The translations under genes were made by a program, and so were the position numbers. From contig CM049316.1 of assembly GCA_026874595.1 (NCBI GenBank), forward strand, positions 61,453,676-61,517,675: 64,000 nt of DNA, written 5' to 3'. The notes under the pieces are model-generated. The model did not search any database, was not told the DNA's origin, and worked only from the letters and a program-made list of their open reading frames with translations. The DNA comes from Sipunculus nudus (Eukaryota; Annelida; Sipuncula; Golfingiida; Sipunculidae). Positions 22,106 through 33,299 of this stretch are shown one piece after another; the stretch's first letter is position 1, and every line of letters starts with the position of its first letter.

Positions 22106-23638
22106 TCAAATAATAGGAATTGAAAGTTTATGCAACGTTTCCTTGACATTTGGCTGCAGATGGTTCTTAAACTCGAGCATAGAACGATCTTCGATTGGAC
22201 ACGCCCCTTGCTTTGTTTTATTTGACAGCATCATATTCAAAGCCACGCCGACTCGGTAGTCATGGAGATAGGCGTAACCCATTGGAACCAAGACTTTGGT
22301 AACTATTCCCGGCTGTGCTTTTAGCACCTCTGATGAACTTACCATGTGAACTTTATTGGTGTCAAAAATTGGGCGTGAAAAACGGCGAAATAAACGTGAA
22401 CGCAGAAAGACTCTAAGAGTTACCGTGGCGTCTTTCTTATTTCGGTAGTATGGCGTCTCAGTGCAGAAAAACGTACAACTAAAACTAAAACTGGCGTACT
22501 GCGTACGCTGGTCCGTATCCCTGATCAGATGTTGCAGCAAAGTTTTGAAATCAAGTCCTCCCTTCTGATGAGGAACAATAAACTGGTTGAGAGACAAAGT
22601 GCTTATAAACCTATAATTTCGTCTGTATCTGTATAAGCAATCATTCATGGTTGCAAGTTGAGCACGTTTCCATACCATTTTACCATGGCGTTTCCATGGA
22701 AGCGTCCACGGGAGTATCGTCACGAAGCCTTGCTTGACGTAATGGCGTAACACTGATCCAATCTGTGACGTGACGTTACGTACACCGTATATTATCACTT
22801 GATCGGCGCCGAGTAAGTTTTGCATCTCAAGCCATTCTACAAGAGGATAGGGTGAAGCGTACGAGGTAGCGGGCCACATAACGCATATAGCGATTAATTT
22901 TCGTGTCCTCGAGATTAATTTATGTGACTTCTTTCCAGTATTCGGTTTGTTTGCAGCACTGTCTAAAACAGCCAGCTTATTGGTTATACTGCCGCATACT
23001 CCTTTAGTAAACGACACGAATTTCGGTATTCTCTTAGATGGGAGTGGACAAGTAAAAATCCTTGAAAGGTACCGATATCTGCGATGTTTTCCTTCGGGTG
23101 GTCCAATGATTTCTGATTTTCCGTGTACGGCAAAAACAGTTCCATCGCTATAGATAAGACTACAGTTGAAATTACTGAGAGAAGAATTCGACGCAAGCCC
23201 TATAATTGTAGCAGTCATACCACGAACACTCGCAGAATACAGGAATAGCTCATCTTGCCCAAATTTCAGAAAACTGCCAGCCGCATGCGCAGATACATTT
23301 AAGTTAGACTTGGGGCACTTAGTTGCTTCTATATTATTTCTCAGGTATTTCATTTCTTCCTCATGGTCGCTTGGCAACATACTGAAGAACTCTGGGATTG
23401 CTGCGTCTCTCGTCTGCACAGCTCTTGTGCCTTGAGGTTGAAACTTCTTCCTGTTTCTGTATAGGGTTATCTTATTATTTGTCAGATGGAATAAGCTGAT
23501 GATCAAAAAGGTGACTAATACCGTCATTAACACTCGGCTTTTAGGTTTATTACTGACATGTTGCCATGTCCAAAACTTCCTGATCCTGGTATTCCAAATA
23601 TTTATGATGTTAACCCGGCTAATTGTCCCACTCGGCAT
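22106..23638 (-). CDS. Glycosyltransferase family 92 (DUF23) protein, acidic motif replaced
   Basis: 510-aa type II membrane protein in one coding exon. The start is ATG at 23638: an upstream ATG at 23668 reads through AAT repeats, and TTATTTTGCAG immediately before CACGATG looks like a splice acceptor, so a 5' UTR exon probably lies upstream. Residues 37-52 form the single membrane anchor, followed by a lumenal stem with N-glycosylation sites near 114, 151, 158 and 288. GT92 landmarks are PYPLVEWLEMQNLLGADQVI (264-283), YVKQGFVTILPW (300-311), MNDCLYRYRR (331-340) and YLHDYR (457-462). GT92 members transfer hexose, for example galactose onto fucose in N-glycans. Where family members normally have a DxDE-like acidic motif this protein has S349, N351 and Q352 (TLSLNQFIVP), so it may be inactive or may use a different mechanism. 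Confidence 0.88.
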   Translation of the reverse strand: MPSGTISRVNIINIWNTRIRKFWTWQHVSNKPKSRVLMTVLVTFLIISLFHLTNNKITLYRNRKKFQPQGTRAVQTRDAAIPEFFSMLPSDHEEEMKYLRNNIEATKCPKSNLNVSAHAAGSFLKFGQDELFLYSASVRGMTATIIGLASNSSLSNFNCSLIYSDGTVFAVHGKSEIIGPPEGKHRRYRYLSRIFTCPLPSKRIPKFVSFTKGVCGSITNKLAVLDSAANKPNTGKKSHKLISRTRKLIAICVMWPATSYASPYPLVEWLEMQNLLGADQVIIYGVRNVTSQIGSVLRHYVKQGFVTILPWTLPWKRHGKMVWKRAQLATMNDCLYRYRRNYRFISTLSLNQFIVPHQKGGLDFKTLLQHLIRDTDQRTQYASFSFSCTFFCTETPYYRNKKDATVTLRVFLRSRLFRRFSRPIFDTNKVHMVSSSEVLKAQPGIVTKVLVPMGYAYLHDYRVGVALNMMLSNKTKQGACPIEDRSMLEFKNHLQPNVKETLHKLSIPII

Positions 23639-23689
23639 CGTGCTGCAAAATAATAATAATAATAACAATATTTATGATAATAACTAACT

Positions 23690-24523
23690 AGATGTGTCGG
23701 AACGACACGAATGCCCCCGCCTGGGGCAAATTAGAAACATTTGTTAAATTTTGAAAAAATGTTTAAGTTCAGGAGTCATATGGTCAAACGTAGGTCAACA
23801 AGGGCAAAATGCAAACTCGATCTGTTATGGGTCATTATCAAGCAACACACCAAAAATCATGCCAGTATCTGCAGGGACTGTGAAAAAAAGTCCATACATG
23901 TGCATTTTCCATAAAAATTTCTATCTTTCATGCAATTTTCTAAGTTAAGGAGCCGTAAAACGGTTAAAAGTAGGTCAACCGGGACAAAACCCGAACTCGA
24001 TCTGTAACTGGTCATTATCTGCCCACACACCAAAAATCAGGCCAATATCTGCAGGCATTGCGAAAAAAAGTCCGTACATATGTATTTGTCATGAGAATTA
24101 ATATTTTTCATGAAATTTTCCAAGTTAAGGAGCTGTAAAACGGTCAAAAGTAGGTCAACTGGGACGAAACACAAACTCGATCTGTAACTGGTCATTATCT
24201 GCCTACACACCAAAAATCAGGCCAATATCTGCAGGCATTGCGAAAAAAAGTCCGTACATGTGTATTTGTCATGAAAATTTCTATTTTTCATGAAATTTTC
24301 TAAGTTAAGGAGCCGTAAAATGGTCAAAAGTAGGTCAACCGGGACAAAACGCGAACTTGATCTGTAACTGGTCATTATCTGCCCACACACCAAAAATCAG
24401 GCCAATATCTGCCGGCATTGCGAAAAAAAGTCCGTACAACTGTTTTATTTCGGAAGGACGGAAGGACGGAATGACGGACATGGGTGAAACTATATGCCCC
24501 GGCCACTTTGTGGCGGGGGCATA
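23690..24523 (-). mobile_element. Hairpin-ended element with internal 180-bp tandem repeats, second copy
   Basis: Reverse-complement relative of 3103-4239: CTAGATGTGTCGGAACGACA at its left end and GTGGCGGGGGCATA at its right end, with four 180-bp units (cores near 23879, 24059, 24239 and 24419). The copies share both ends, so the boundaries are supported by comparison. It lies about 50 bp upstream of the presumed acceptor of the GT92 coding exon. Confidence 0.75.
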
Positions 24524-24534
24524 AAAATTTGCAC

Positions 24535-24856
24535 TCAATGCAGACCTCCGCCGAAGCAGCTCTTTACCCTTATATGTTATTGTCAGATACACAGGACAAT
24601 CACTGAACGTCATAGTATACTGACACTTACCGCCATCTAGTGGCAACAAAGTGAATCAGGCAGTTCATCCCATTGTCAGAATGTGCCATTTTTCCTTAAA
24701 TCCTGGATCACTCCCAAAATTTAACCAACTCTTCCTTTTATCATTGCCTAGCTATCCTGTAAATTTCATCAAAATTCGTTTTGAGTTATGTGTAATGTTG
24801 CTAACAGGCAAACAAACAAACGCCGGCAAAAATATTATCCCTGCTAAGAGGTAATA
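24535..24856 (+). mobile_element. RTE/SINE-like short interspersed element
   Basis: Contains AAATTTCATCAAAATTCGTT, GCAAACAAACAAACGCCGGC and ends AGAGGTAATAATAATGG. This layout, with a microsatellite-like (TAA)n tail, is common at 3' ends of RTE-type LINEs and their SINEs in marine invertebrates. Class from memory. Confidence 0.5.
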
Positions 24857-25267
24857 ATAATGGTATAAAACAACAAGAAGTAGAAAATTTCTGTAATATT
24901 ATTCAGGAAGACACGGTTAAGATAAACCGATCAAGGATCCGTAGCGATATTCGTATTTCATAACTGATCTTTTTCCACGAGCATGAACACTGTGCGTAAC
25001 GATCGTCTGCCGTGTTCGGGTCAAATGTTGGGGCACTGCGGATTTTTCAAATGAAGTCAGATTCAAGCATTAGGCTAGGAGAGAAACCTTGGCCAAGAAG
25101 ATAAGGTTTGTTTTATACCTTAATTATTTTAGATATAACAAAATATCAACCGGATATAGCGGACCGGTTACGCTGTGCTGTTCGTCGCTACCAGGTTTCG
25201 CTAGTGGAAGAAGAAAGGTTAAATTTAAAGGTTATAATTCAAATTAGGGCTGAAACAGGTACAACAT
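24857..25267. other. Unassigned intergenic sequence
   Basis: No gene or repeat structure recognised. Confidence 0.4.
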
Positions 25268-25537
25268 TTTGGACTCGAGTACTCGTTTATATGGCAACAC
25301 TGTAGAGATAAAACGGACATCTGTTTACCGATGCATAATATGTATAAATTTGACTTCGTGACGGCTTAACTTTATTCCAGTGAAGGAACAGATATATGTC
25401 ATAACAAGACCTCTGCTAATTTGACTAGCATATGTTTAGAGCCCTATGCCAGGCTACGATATGAATAGGCCTACAGACTATACCCGTAATTTTGCAGTAA
25501 TATTAAGATGTACATAAACGAGTACTCGAGACCAAAT
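25268..25537. mobile_element. Small element with ~25-bp terminal inverted repeats
   Basis: TTTGGACTCGAGTACTCG at the left pairs with CGAGTACTCGAGACCAAA at the right, 270 bp overall. The 10-bp palindrome CGAGTACTCG lies in both ends and again at 25545-25554 and 25573-25582 just outside. Confidence 0.55.
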
Positions 25538-25590
25538 TTGGACTCGAGTACTCGGTAAGTATTACCCGTACTCGAGTACTCGAGAACTCC

Positions 25591-28500
25591 TTTCAGTCCT
25601 TATTCAAATAATCAAATAAGTCGTGCTTGTTGTTCTTCTGTTTTATTGTAAACTATTAACATGTACGGAGAGTCGTTGCCATCAGCATGAGTGCCGGGGG
25701 TGGGGTTGTGGCCCAAGCTAGTAGAAACTGCCTGTTATCGTCGTTTGTAAATATTAATGGTAATTATATGACTATAATTTATGCGACAGAACTGGTATAT
25801 TAACAAATGTTTAGATATGATTGTATGACACATATAGTTGCAACTTACCTCGAATAGATAGATATATATGGCCATACATATATCTGACCTTGTATACCCG
25901 TGTAGAACCATCGGGAGATATGAAGTCAACGTTTTTGCCAATACGAACTATTTGTGGAACTGGGCAAATGACAAGACAACGTCATGGTGCATACAGACAA
26001 GTAACCACTTTCAAACTATCATTATATATTCTCCTTTGATAATAAAACGAGGCTACATATTTATCGGTACCCTGGGTTCTCATTACAACCCATTTAGATG
26101 TATTAAGGTTTATATCTAGCGTCGTGGAACGACCCTCAGTCATTCGACAAAAAAATGGTTATTTATATTTCCCTTTGGTAGGCCTGTAGTTAGTGGCAGG
26201 TGACATCGTAAAAACAGGTGCTTGCTAACAAATTAAGGATGAAAACCCCTCGGCCTCTATTCATAATTCTTACTTCACAGGTATATTTTTAACCCGTGAA
26301 GTGAGGCGTAAACACACAAGTGGTTGAAAGTTTTCCCTTTCCCATGTGCACACGCAAACACACACGTACACACACGGCTTACACCTGTAGCTGAGTACCA
26401 AAAATTCTGATAGGGACCACCTCAGGTTGGACACTTTCCCCCTGTTGAGTTGAAGGGGTTGGGGGGGGGGGGGGAGTCGGGGTTGACTCTCGGGCATACA
26501 TATATTACTTACATGGTATTTCCCGTTTTTCTGCATAGATTGTATTTATGCAATGCTATACATGGCACCATCTTTTACTCGTGTAGCATTTATGATCAGG
26601 CACGCGTTTGGAAACTGCGCGTCTGTTGTGCGCCACACTGTATCCTTATGTGGTCTACCTGGAGGTACGCTACAAAATAAAAAATAAGAACTTTAGGACT
26701 TTCGTACGTCTGAGGGTAATTTAACACCTCCTCTTCCAGCGAAGTATACAATAACAGGAAGTACGCCGCTACAGGTGAAAGGTACGTCACATCAGGAGAT
26801 GTACTTCCAAATAAGCTGGAAGAGGAGTCGCAGACACACACACAGATTTACTTACACACGTGTTGCTCTCTATATGTTGACTTTATTTTTCCACCCACTT
26901 CAGGTCAACGTAGATTTATTGTACGGACTAGTGTGAATTTTGCCGGGTAAAATCACCTATAAAGGGAATACGAAAGTATGTTTGTTAGTTTGTTTGTCTT
27001 ATCACAGATCTGTGGTCTCAATGATAACTTCCCGTAAGATAAACTAGACACACAAAAATATTAATTGTTCTAGTGACTCTGAATACAAACAAAAAACATG
27101 GTGTTCGCGAGCGAATTTTTATTTATTTATTTTTTAATTTTCCGAGAGAGAAACAATAAATGGAATTTTGCAAGCTTGTCAGAAAAAGAACAAATACTCT
27201 ACCTGTGACCAGGGTCTTTCTAAATTACCTGAACTTGTACCAATATGTACTCAGGAAATACCTGTTAACCTGTATTTGTACTTGTGTACCTGAACATCCG
27301 GCAAATACTTACACTCCATTCCACAACTTTTAACTTGTAGCTATACTTATAGGTAATGTTATTGGTATCTGGGCCTTACCATACTTCTAAGCGATGTTTC
27401 TACATTGTATAAGTGATGCCTTTAATTTGAGCATTGCCCACAAATGACCCGGCATAAAATCACTGTCCTCGGGTAAAGGGTAACACTTGATGAGTGAGAC
27501 TTTTGTTCAGGTTCATTGACCGTGTTTGCTGAGGAAATGTGAGGGTGGGACTACACAGAGGTAAAGGAGGAAACCCTCCCGTCAAAAGATCCATTTATGT
27601 AAAAAGAGTATAATAATCCCCCTCCTAAAGTATCACATTGGTTCCACTCCCATGATACATAATTGAATTGTATATTTGTTATTTTGGGGTATAGTTTATA
27701 TAGTATAAACAAATATGTATGGGAACCATGTATACATATTAGGCCGAATAAATCATGTAAGTGTGCATAGTGGATAAAGGATAAAAAAGGGCGGACCCTT
27801 TAAGTTCAAATTGCATGGTGAGCGTCGTGAACAACCATTTTGAATACAGGCCGTAATTACCATGCAGGGAAGTTTAAATCAAATAAAAAATGAAAATACT
27901 TTGGTTTAAATGCATATTTAAAACAAATAATGCCTAAAACAAAAATACCACACTGCCGTGATCGGCAGGTATATTGTGCGGGACCCTAGCAACAAAACTT
28001 GCTTGCCTGTTTTGTTTATTAATCAGGTCTCTGGCGATGAAAAAGTCGTAAAAGCTGTAACCTGTTTTGTCAAATTTTGGATTATTTGTCTCATACCAAA
28101 TCAAAGCAAGGTAATTAGGCATTATTTTTTACGCAAGCAGTCGGCGGAATAGCCCCTACAACCTTTGAACCAGAAAGGTTTTATGTACTGCTTCAAATGT
28201 ATGAAAAACATGCGGACACGGGTACTGGGACGGACTATCGTCTGTCCGAGCTTCTCTAAGGACCAGGCGCCATCTTGAGGGAAACGTGAACCACAGAATT
28301 TGATGCTCGTCATGGGTTCCTGACTGAAACAAGGACCATGGAAACCAATCCATCGGTGCGAAAAGCTCGGTCTTGTATCAATGATACTGATTCGCCAGAG
28401 GTTCGTTACAGCTATACTAGATTGTTGCCAAAGTGAGAGAAATCAGTGCGCACCTATAATCCACAGGAAAAACTGTGTTGGCCTGTTTATTATAACATAG

Positions 28501-28950
28501 CCCTATATGGCACACGATACAGTTTAAGTAGGCTAATATTCTGATTGGAAGACTCCAGAAGAGCAGCAGAATTAATCGGAAATAAGCGTCTTGGAATGAG
28601 ACAAAATCGCTCCACACTTAACGTAGGAAGCTGGTCATGCAGTTCAAGGGGTGCAGTTATAAATATACGATTCATGCATTTTATGTGGACTGATAGGACC
28701 TACTTCGGCGGGCTCTAATGTCGTGGGGGCAAAACTACACCGCTACGGAGGCACCATAGCATGGTTATTCAGAAAGCAGTCGACTGTCGTGTCAAGGTTG
28801 GTATAGGACGACTATAACTTACCATGTAAAGTTTCCAACAAATGAAGCAGAGAAAGGGGGAAAAATCAGTGATACATATCTTAATGTTGCAGTAATGCTG
28901 TGTACAATAAAATAGATCGACTTATATCTGAAGCATGATGATGTTCTAAG
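25591..28950. other. Intergenic stretch with no supported gene
   Basis: Only short unsupported ORFs, a poly-G run at 26460-26474 and a CA-rich patch near 26340-26375. I found no recognisable protein domain on either strand. Confidence 0.4.
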
Positions 28951-29012
28951 AATGAATAGCCTTTGTTGGATTTCCGTTTGAAGACTGGACCTCGGAGAAG
29001 GGAAACCTGCTG

Positions 29013-29240
29013 CTACACTTCACCCCAGAGGGCTTCCACAGGCCAACCCATATTGGTCAGATAACAGACTGGTGCTGATATTGTTCCGAATGACGGGATG
29101 TGGTCGCGATAATAACCTAATGATCCAAAGAATGACTTATCCTTCTTCGCTGTGGTCACCCTAGGAGCATTTCTAATTTTCTCAGATTTCCGGAGCCAAG
29201 CAGCCTTAACTACCAGGAAATTAAAACAAAACCAGAAAAT
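29013..29240 (-). pseudogene. Ty3/gypsy reverse transcriptase thumb fragment
   Basis: Translates on the - strand to KIRNAPRVTTAKKDKSFFGS, then LGYYRDHIPSFGTISAP and a GWPVEALWGE end. This resembles the gypsy RT thumb-connection (APRPTTKKE-RSFLGL-GYYR-I--FA-IA-PL). No other part of the element is recognisable nearby; it differs from the element at 8799-15529. Confidence 0.65.
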
Positions 29241-29933
29241 AGGAACACACAAACATCGATAGAAAATGCCTCGCTGGAGTATATTCATAAGGTATACATA
29301 GTGAATTCCAGGCTATAAATTGCAGGCAGATCCTTCACGCTACATATTGGTTATAACTAACCCGTAACTTATCTACACCCGGTCAAGTAATCAAACGACC
29401 AGATAATGCGTGAGCCCTGACTCTACAAGAATACATCTACATACTACAAAAGACATCCCCAGATAGGACGATATTTCATAAACGGACAGTTGTATACTTC
29501 AGATGGACTTGTCATTTATTGCTGACTCTTGATCAATGGGTGAAATGTTCACGGTTTAGTATAAAATAAGCTCATTAGATAAGAGTAGTGCTAGCAGGAA
29601 ACATTTCGATATAATGATATGTAATGCCGCAGTCATCGGTAACAGAAACTACATATGATTTCCGTGTATATAATTTTAGAAATTTTTTTTTTAATGAAAG
29701 AAATAAGACAAAGTATAGTTATTTGAGGACAGAAACAAGTAAATACTTACCTGTGACACCGTGGCTTTCTGGCTTTTTTGACATCTCCTTTGCAGCCAGC
29801 AGAAAAAGTATTCTTTCATCAGAAATCTCAAGGCAGCATTCGCTAGATACTAGCAAATTTAAATTATGAACAAATTTGGATCTCTGTCATAAAGTTTGAC
29901 GAGTCATACTTAATGCAAGCACAGGCGCTTGAA

Positions 29934-30414
29934 TTGCTATTAGTGTTAAATTTGTTCCTTTTCTTGGTCATTTCCTTATAATTTTTACTTACCTGACATT
30001 TTCCTGGCGTTTTTCTCACTATATGGTCCATCTCTTCATTATTTACTTAATTTTGAGATAGGCTGGCAAGAAGCCCTCGTTGTTAGAACCGACAGCCATG
30101 GCATAGCAACCGGGAACGCACTTTCTGATTGGTTGGTATGTCCACTACTCGAGTGACACCGCTGACGTAACAATGGTTCAGCCATCACGCATGTACTACA
30201 AATTTAGCCTGAAACCGATGTACCATGGCTAACGGGTCTGACAACGGGGGCTTTTTGCCAGCCTACCTCATATATTAAGTAAATAATAAAGAGATGGAAC
30301 ATATAGTGCAAAAAAAAAAAAAAAAAAGATAGGGAAAATACCAGATAAGTAATACTTATCAGGAAATGAACCAGGAAAAAAAACAAATTTAACCGAAATC
30401 TATACTAATAGCAA
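29934..30414. mobile_element. Foldback element with ~190-bp imperfect inverted arms
   Basis: Left arm from TTGCTATTAG (29934) through CATCTCTTCATTATTTACTT and GGCTGGCAAGAAGCCC. The right arm is its inverted counterpart through GGCTTTTTGCCAGCC and AAGTAAATAATAAAGAGATG, ending CTAATAGCAA (30414). The arms are separated by a unique centre of about 110 bp. The poly-A run at 30310-30327 lies in the right arm only. Confidence 0.75.
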
Positions 30415-31700
30415 CTCATGGGTCCCCCGCGGAGGCTTCGGTGTTCAATACCGTATATTCCTCCAATATAATAAGAAATGTGTGTTTTGCTGTGAAATAT
30501 TTGGGTCACCAAAAATCAAGGTCGAGTGATGAATTCTTACTAAGTAAGCGTAACTCATTTAATTTTCCTTTTGTTAATTTATGTTATATCCCATTCACAC
30601 TGTATAATAATAAATACAAACATATTACACACGAACATACATGGATTGAATTTGTAAATTATACAAACTAGTGTTTAATGAAACCTGATTTGAAAAACGA
30701 CAGTATTTTCATTTCCTTCATTGCAGAAATATGGATGGCTTATTTTATTTAGTAATTTTACATTGTGGTGTGCATGTATTTACGGAAATAAATTTCAGAA
30801 TGTAAAAAGAAACAAGGGACCTGGGGTTCACAGCGCTCAGCTGAAACTGATTCTGAGAATATTTGTATAAAACCCTATAGTGGTCGTGCTGACTGTACAC
30901 TTTTATAGACTACATGAAATATGCAGGAGCCTCTTATTATTATCACATAAATGTGTTTGTAAAGGTTTCAGTATTTCGATTAGGGTGACTGTAATATGCA
31001 TATAAATTTATCCACTGCATGGGAACTTACGAAATCTTGCGAATTATAGAATAATGGACATGAGCTGATCACTTACACCTAACGCAGGTGAGATCGCTAG
31101 TGAGATATATGTTTTATTTTGCCTGTTTTATGTACCATCCTGAATAAAGCATTAGTTAACGACCAGTAATTGTCATTTTGCTAATTAACGACTAAAGTAC
31201 ATTTATAATTTTATCATTCTGCATGTTATTGTATTTAGAATGGTTATCACTTGAGTATAACTACAAAAAGGACTACAGGCCTAATGCAAACCTGTGCAAT
31301 GGGATTTACATTATGTATAATGCTTCCATGCTGGACCGTTACTTTTCAAGTACATGTGTGACATGTATATGTACAATTCAAGCACTGAACATTTTGAACC
31401 CGAGTGCATGCACCAGTTACACAAATGTCACTGCTGTAATATGTCACTGATGCACAAAACACAAATATGATTGTAAGAAACCAATCACAGATGTATGGAC
31501 ATGAAAAATTACAGGCAGATACTTCATACTACTGTTAGGCTATGTGCAAAATTGCATGAAACAAAAAAAAACCGGTAGTCGACAAGCGACAACATGTCTC
31601 CGCTGAAGTCAGGGTAGTACGGGTGAAGTGACGGATTGATTGAGTGGTATATCACACCACTGCTGAATATAGTCAACTAAAACTCTGAGAAAAGGGCATT
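30415..31700. other. Unassigned intergenic sequence
   Basis: AT-rich with no supported gene. About 30813-30845 carries an inverted match to a block at 15640-15672 (AACAAGGGACC then CAGCGCTCAGCTG), suggesting a shared dispersed element. Confidence 0.4.
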
Positions 31701-32165
31701 ATTTTCTACGAAAGACGGAAAGATAAGTGGCGCCACCTGTCTGTACGTCCACTAGAAAACTCTCCAAGATATATTGACATGCCAAATTTCAGACCAATAC
31801 CTTGACCCACTCCTGAGATATTAGCAATTTTCGCCCAAAGCACATGTATGGATGGACTGCACGCAAAAAACGATTTGCAGACGGCGCCAATAGTCTTGGG
31901 TATAAGATGGAGGAGTCCAAGATCTATGGATATGCACGATTTCAGGCCAATACTTGGAACCGCTTTTGAGAAAAGGGCAATAATTTATTCTACGAAAACG
32001 GAAAGATAAGTGGCACCACCTGTCTGGTTTACATGACAACTTTCCAAGATGGACGAACATGCCAAATTTCAGACCAACACCTTGACCCACTCCTGAGATA
32101 TAAGCAATTTTCACCCAAAGCACATGTATGGATTGAAGCAACGGGAAAATGATTGCAGATGGCGC
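31700..32165. repeat. Two diverged ~300-bp tandem units
   Basis: GCATGCCAAATTTCAGACCA-like text, CCTTGACCCACTCCTGAGAT and CCCAAAGCACATGTATGGAT recur at about 31780-31860 and 32060-32140. Each unit ends in GCAGA(C/T)GGCGCCA. No intact coding. Confidence 0.65.
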
Positions 32166-32179
32166 CACCAGACTTCATG

Positions 32180-32400
32180 ACATGTCCACATGCAGCCTTG
32201 AGAGGCATGGCACCCATGAGTTGATCACGTGCAGCCTTGAGGGGCATGGCACCCATGAGGTGATCACATGCAGCCTTGAGGGGCATGACACCCATGAGGT
32301 GTCCACATGCAGCCTTGAGGGGCATTGCACCCATGAGATGTCCACATGCAGCCGTGAGGGGCATGGCACCCATAAGATGATCACATGCAGCCTTGAGGAA
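32180..32400. repeat. 39-bp minisatellite, about 5-6 copies
   Basis: Unit CACATGCAGCCTTGAGGGGC then ATGGCACCCATGAGGTGAT. As 39 is a multiple of three, all frames stay open and give 13-residue repeats on both strands; I do not regard these as genes. Confidence 0.9.
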
Positions 32401-32639
32401 ATGGAGCTGAACTGACCTCATGACCCCTGGCAAACTCACTGTGCACTCATTGAATTCTTGACCTGTACCTGGCTGCACTGAGTGAACTCTTGACCTGTTG
32501 CATAATCTGACACAGTTTGCAGTCGGCCAAGCTATATATAGATACAGACGAAATCTTGGCCTGTTGGTAAATCTGTTTACACATACTGAAAGGCTTTGCT
32601 TTTTCTTGCAGTCCTTTTATTGTTTAAGGTCCGGACCAA

Positions 32640-33090
32640 AAAGTGTTGATGCAGGTGGCGTCACCAAAACCAAAATTAGATATGACCCATGTGACCAACA
32701 TTGGCATAAAATTTGGTGATGATACTTCCAGCCGTTTCTGAGATTGTAAATTTAATATGCTTTTTGGACAGATGACAAAGTTCAACTTTCTGTAACTCGG
32801 CCAAAAATCACCGAACTTGAACCATTCGGACGAATTTGAGAGAGATTGTTCCAGGAATTATTCCTGTGAAATATTGAACAATTTTGCAGAACGGTTTTGG
32901 AGTAGAAGATTTTTAAAGGTTGTTAAAAAAAATGCAATTAGTAAAAAAATAAGCAAAATTCCATAGAGATTTTTAGATGACTAATTTTTTGCATAAAATT
33001 TGGTGATGCTTGCTCCTGCCGTTTCGAGATAGTATGGGTTAACGTTCAGACGACGGACGATGTCACACCATCGCTTTAGCTCACAGGTTC
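32640..33090. repeat. Probable dispersed element end
   Basis: Two diverged GCATAAAATTTGGTGATG blocks (32703 and 32991), then CAGACGACGGACGATGTCAC and TTTAGCTCACAGG. CCGTC-rich text beside an AGCTCA motif also marks the repeats at 4908 and 50950. Confidence 0.4.
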
Positions 33091-33299
33091 GCAAAAAGTA
33101 AGCATATTGGTCAGGGATGAACGTCGCGTCCGCATAATGTGATCGCTAGTAAGGGGAGTCGCATATTAAGCATGCCTAGAATACATTGTTACAAAAATTA
33201 CATGATTATGGTTATATAACACACAGATGCCCTTCATCAACACACCTTAAAAGTTAAAAAAAAGGTGGGAGATGACGACTGTCCAGTGACCGATTGAGT

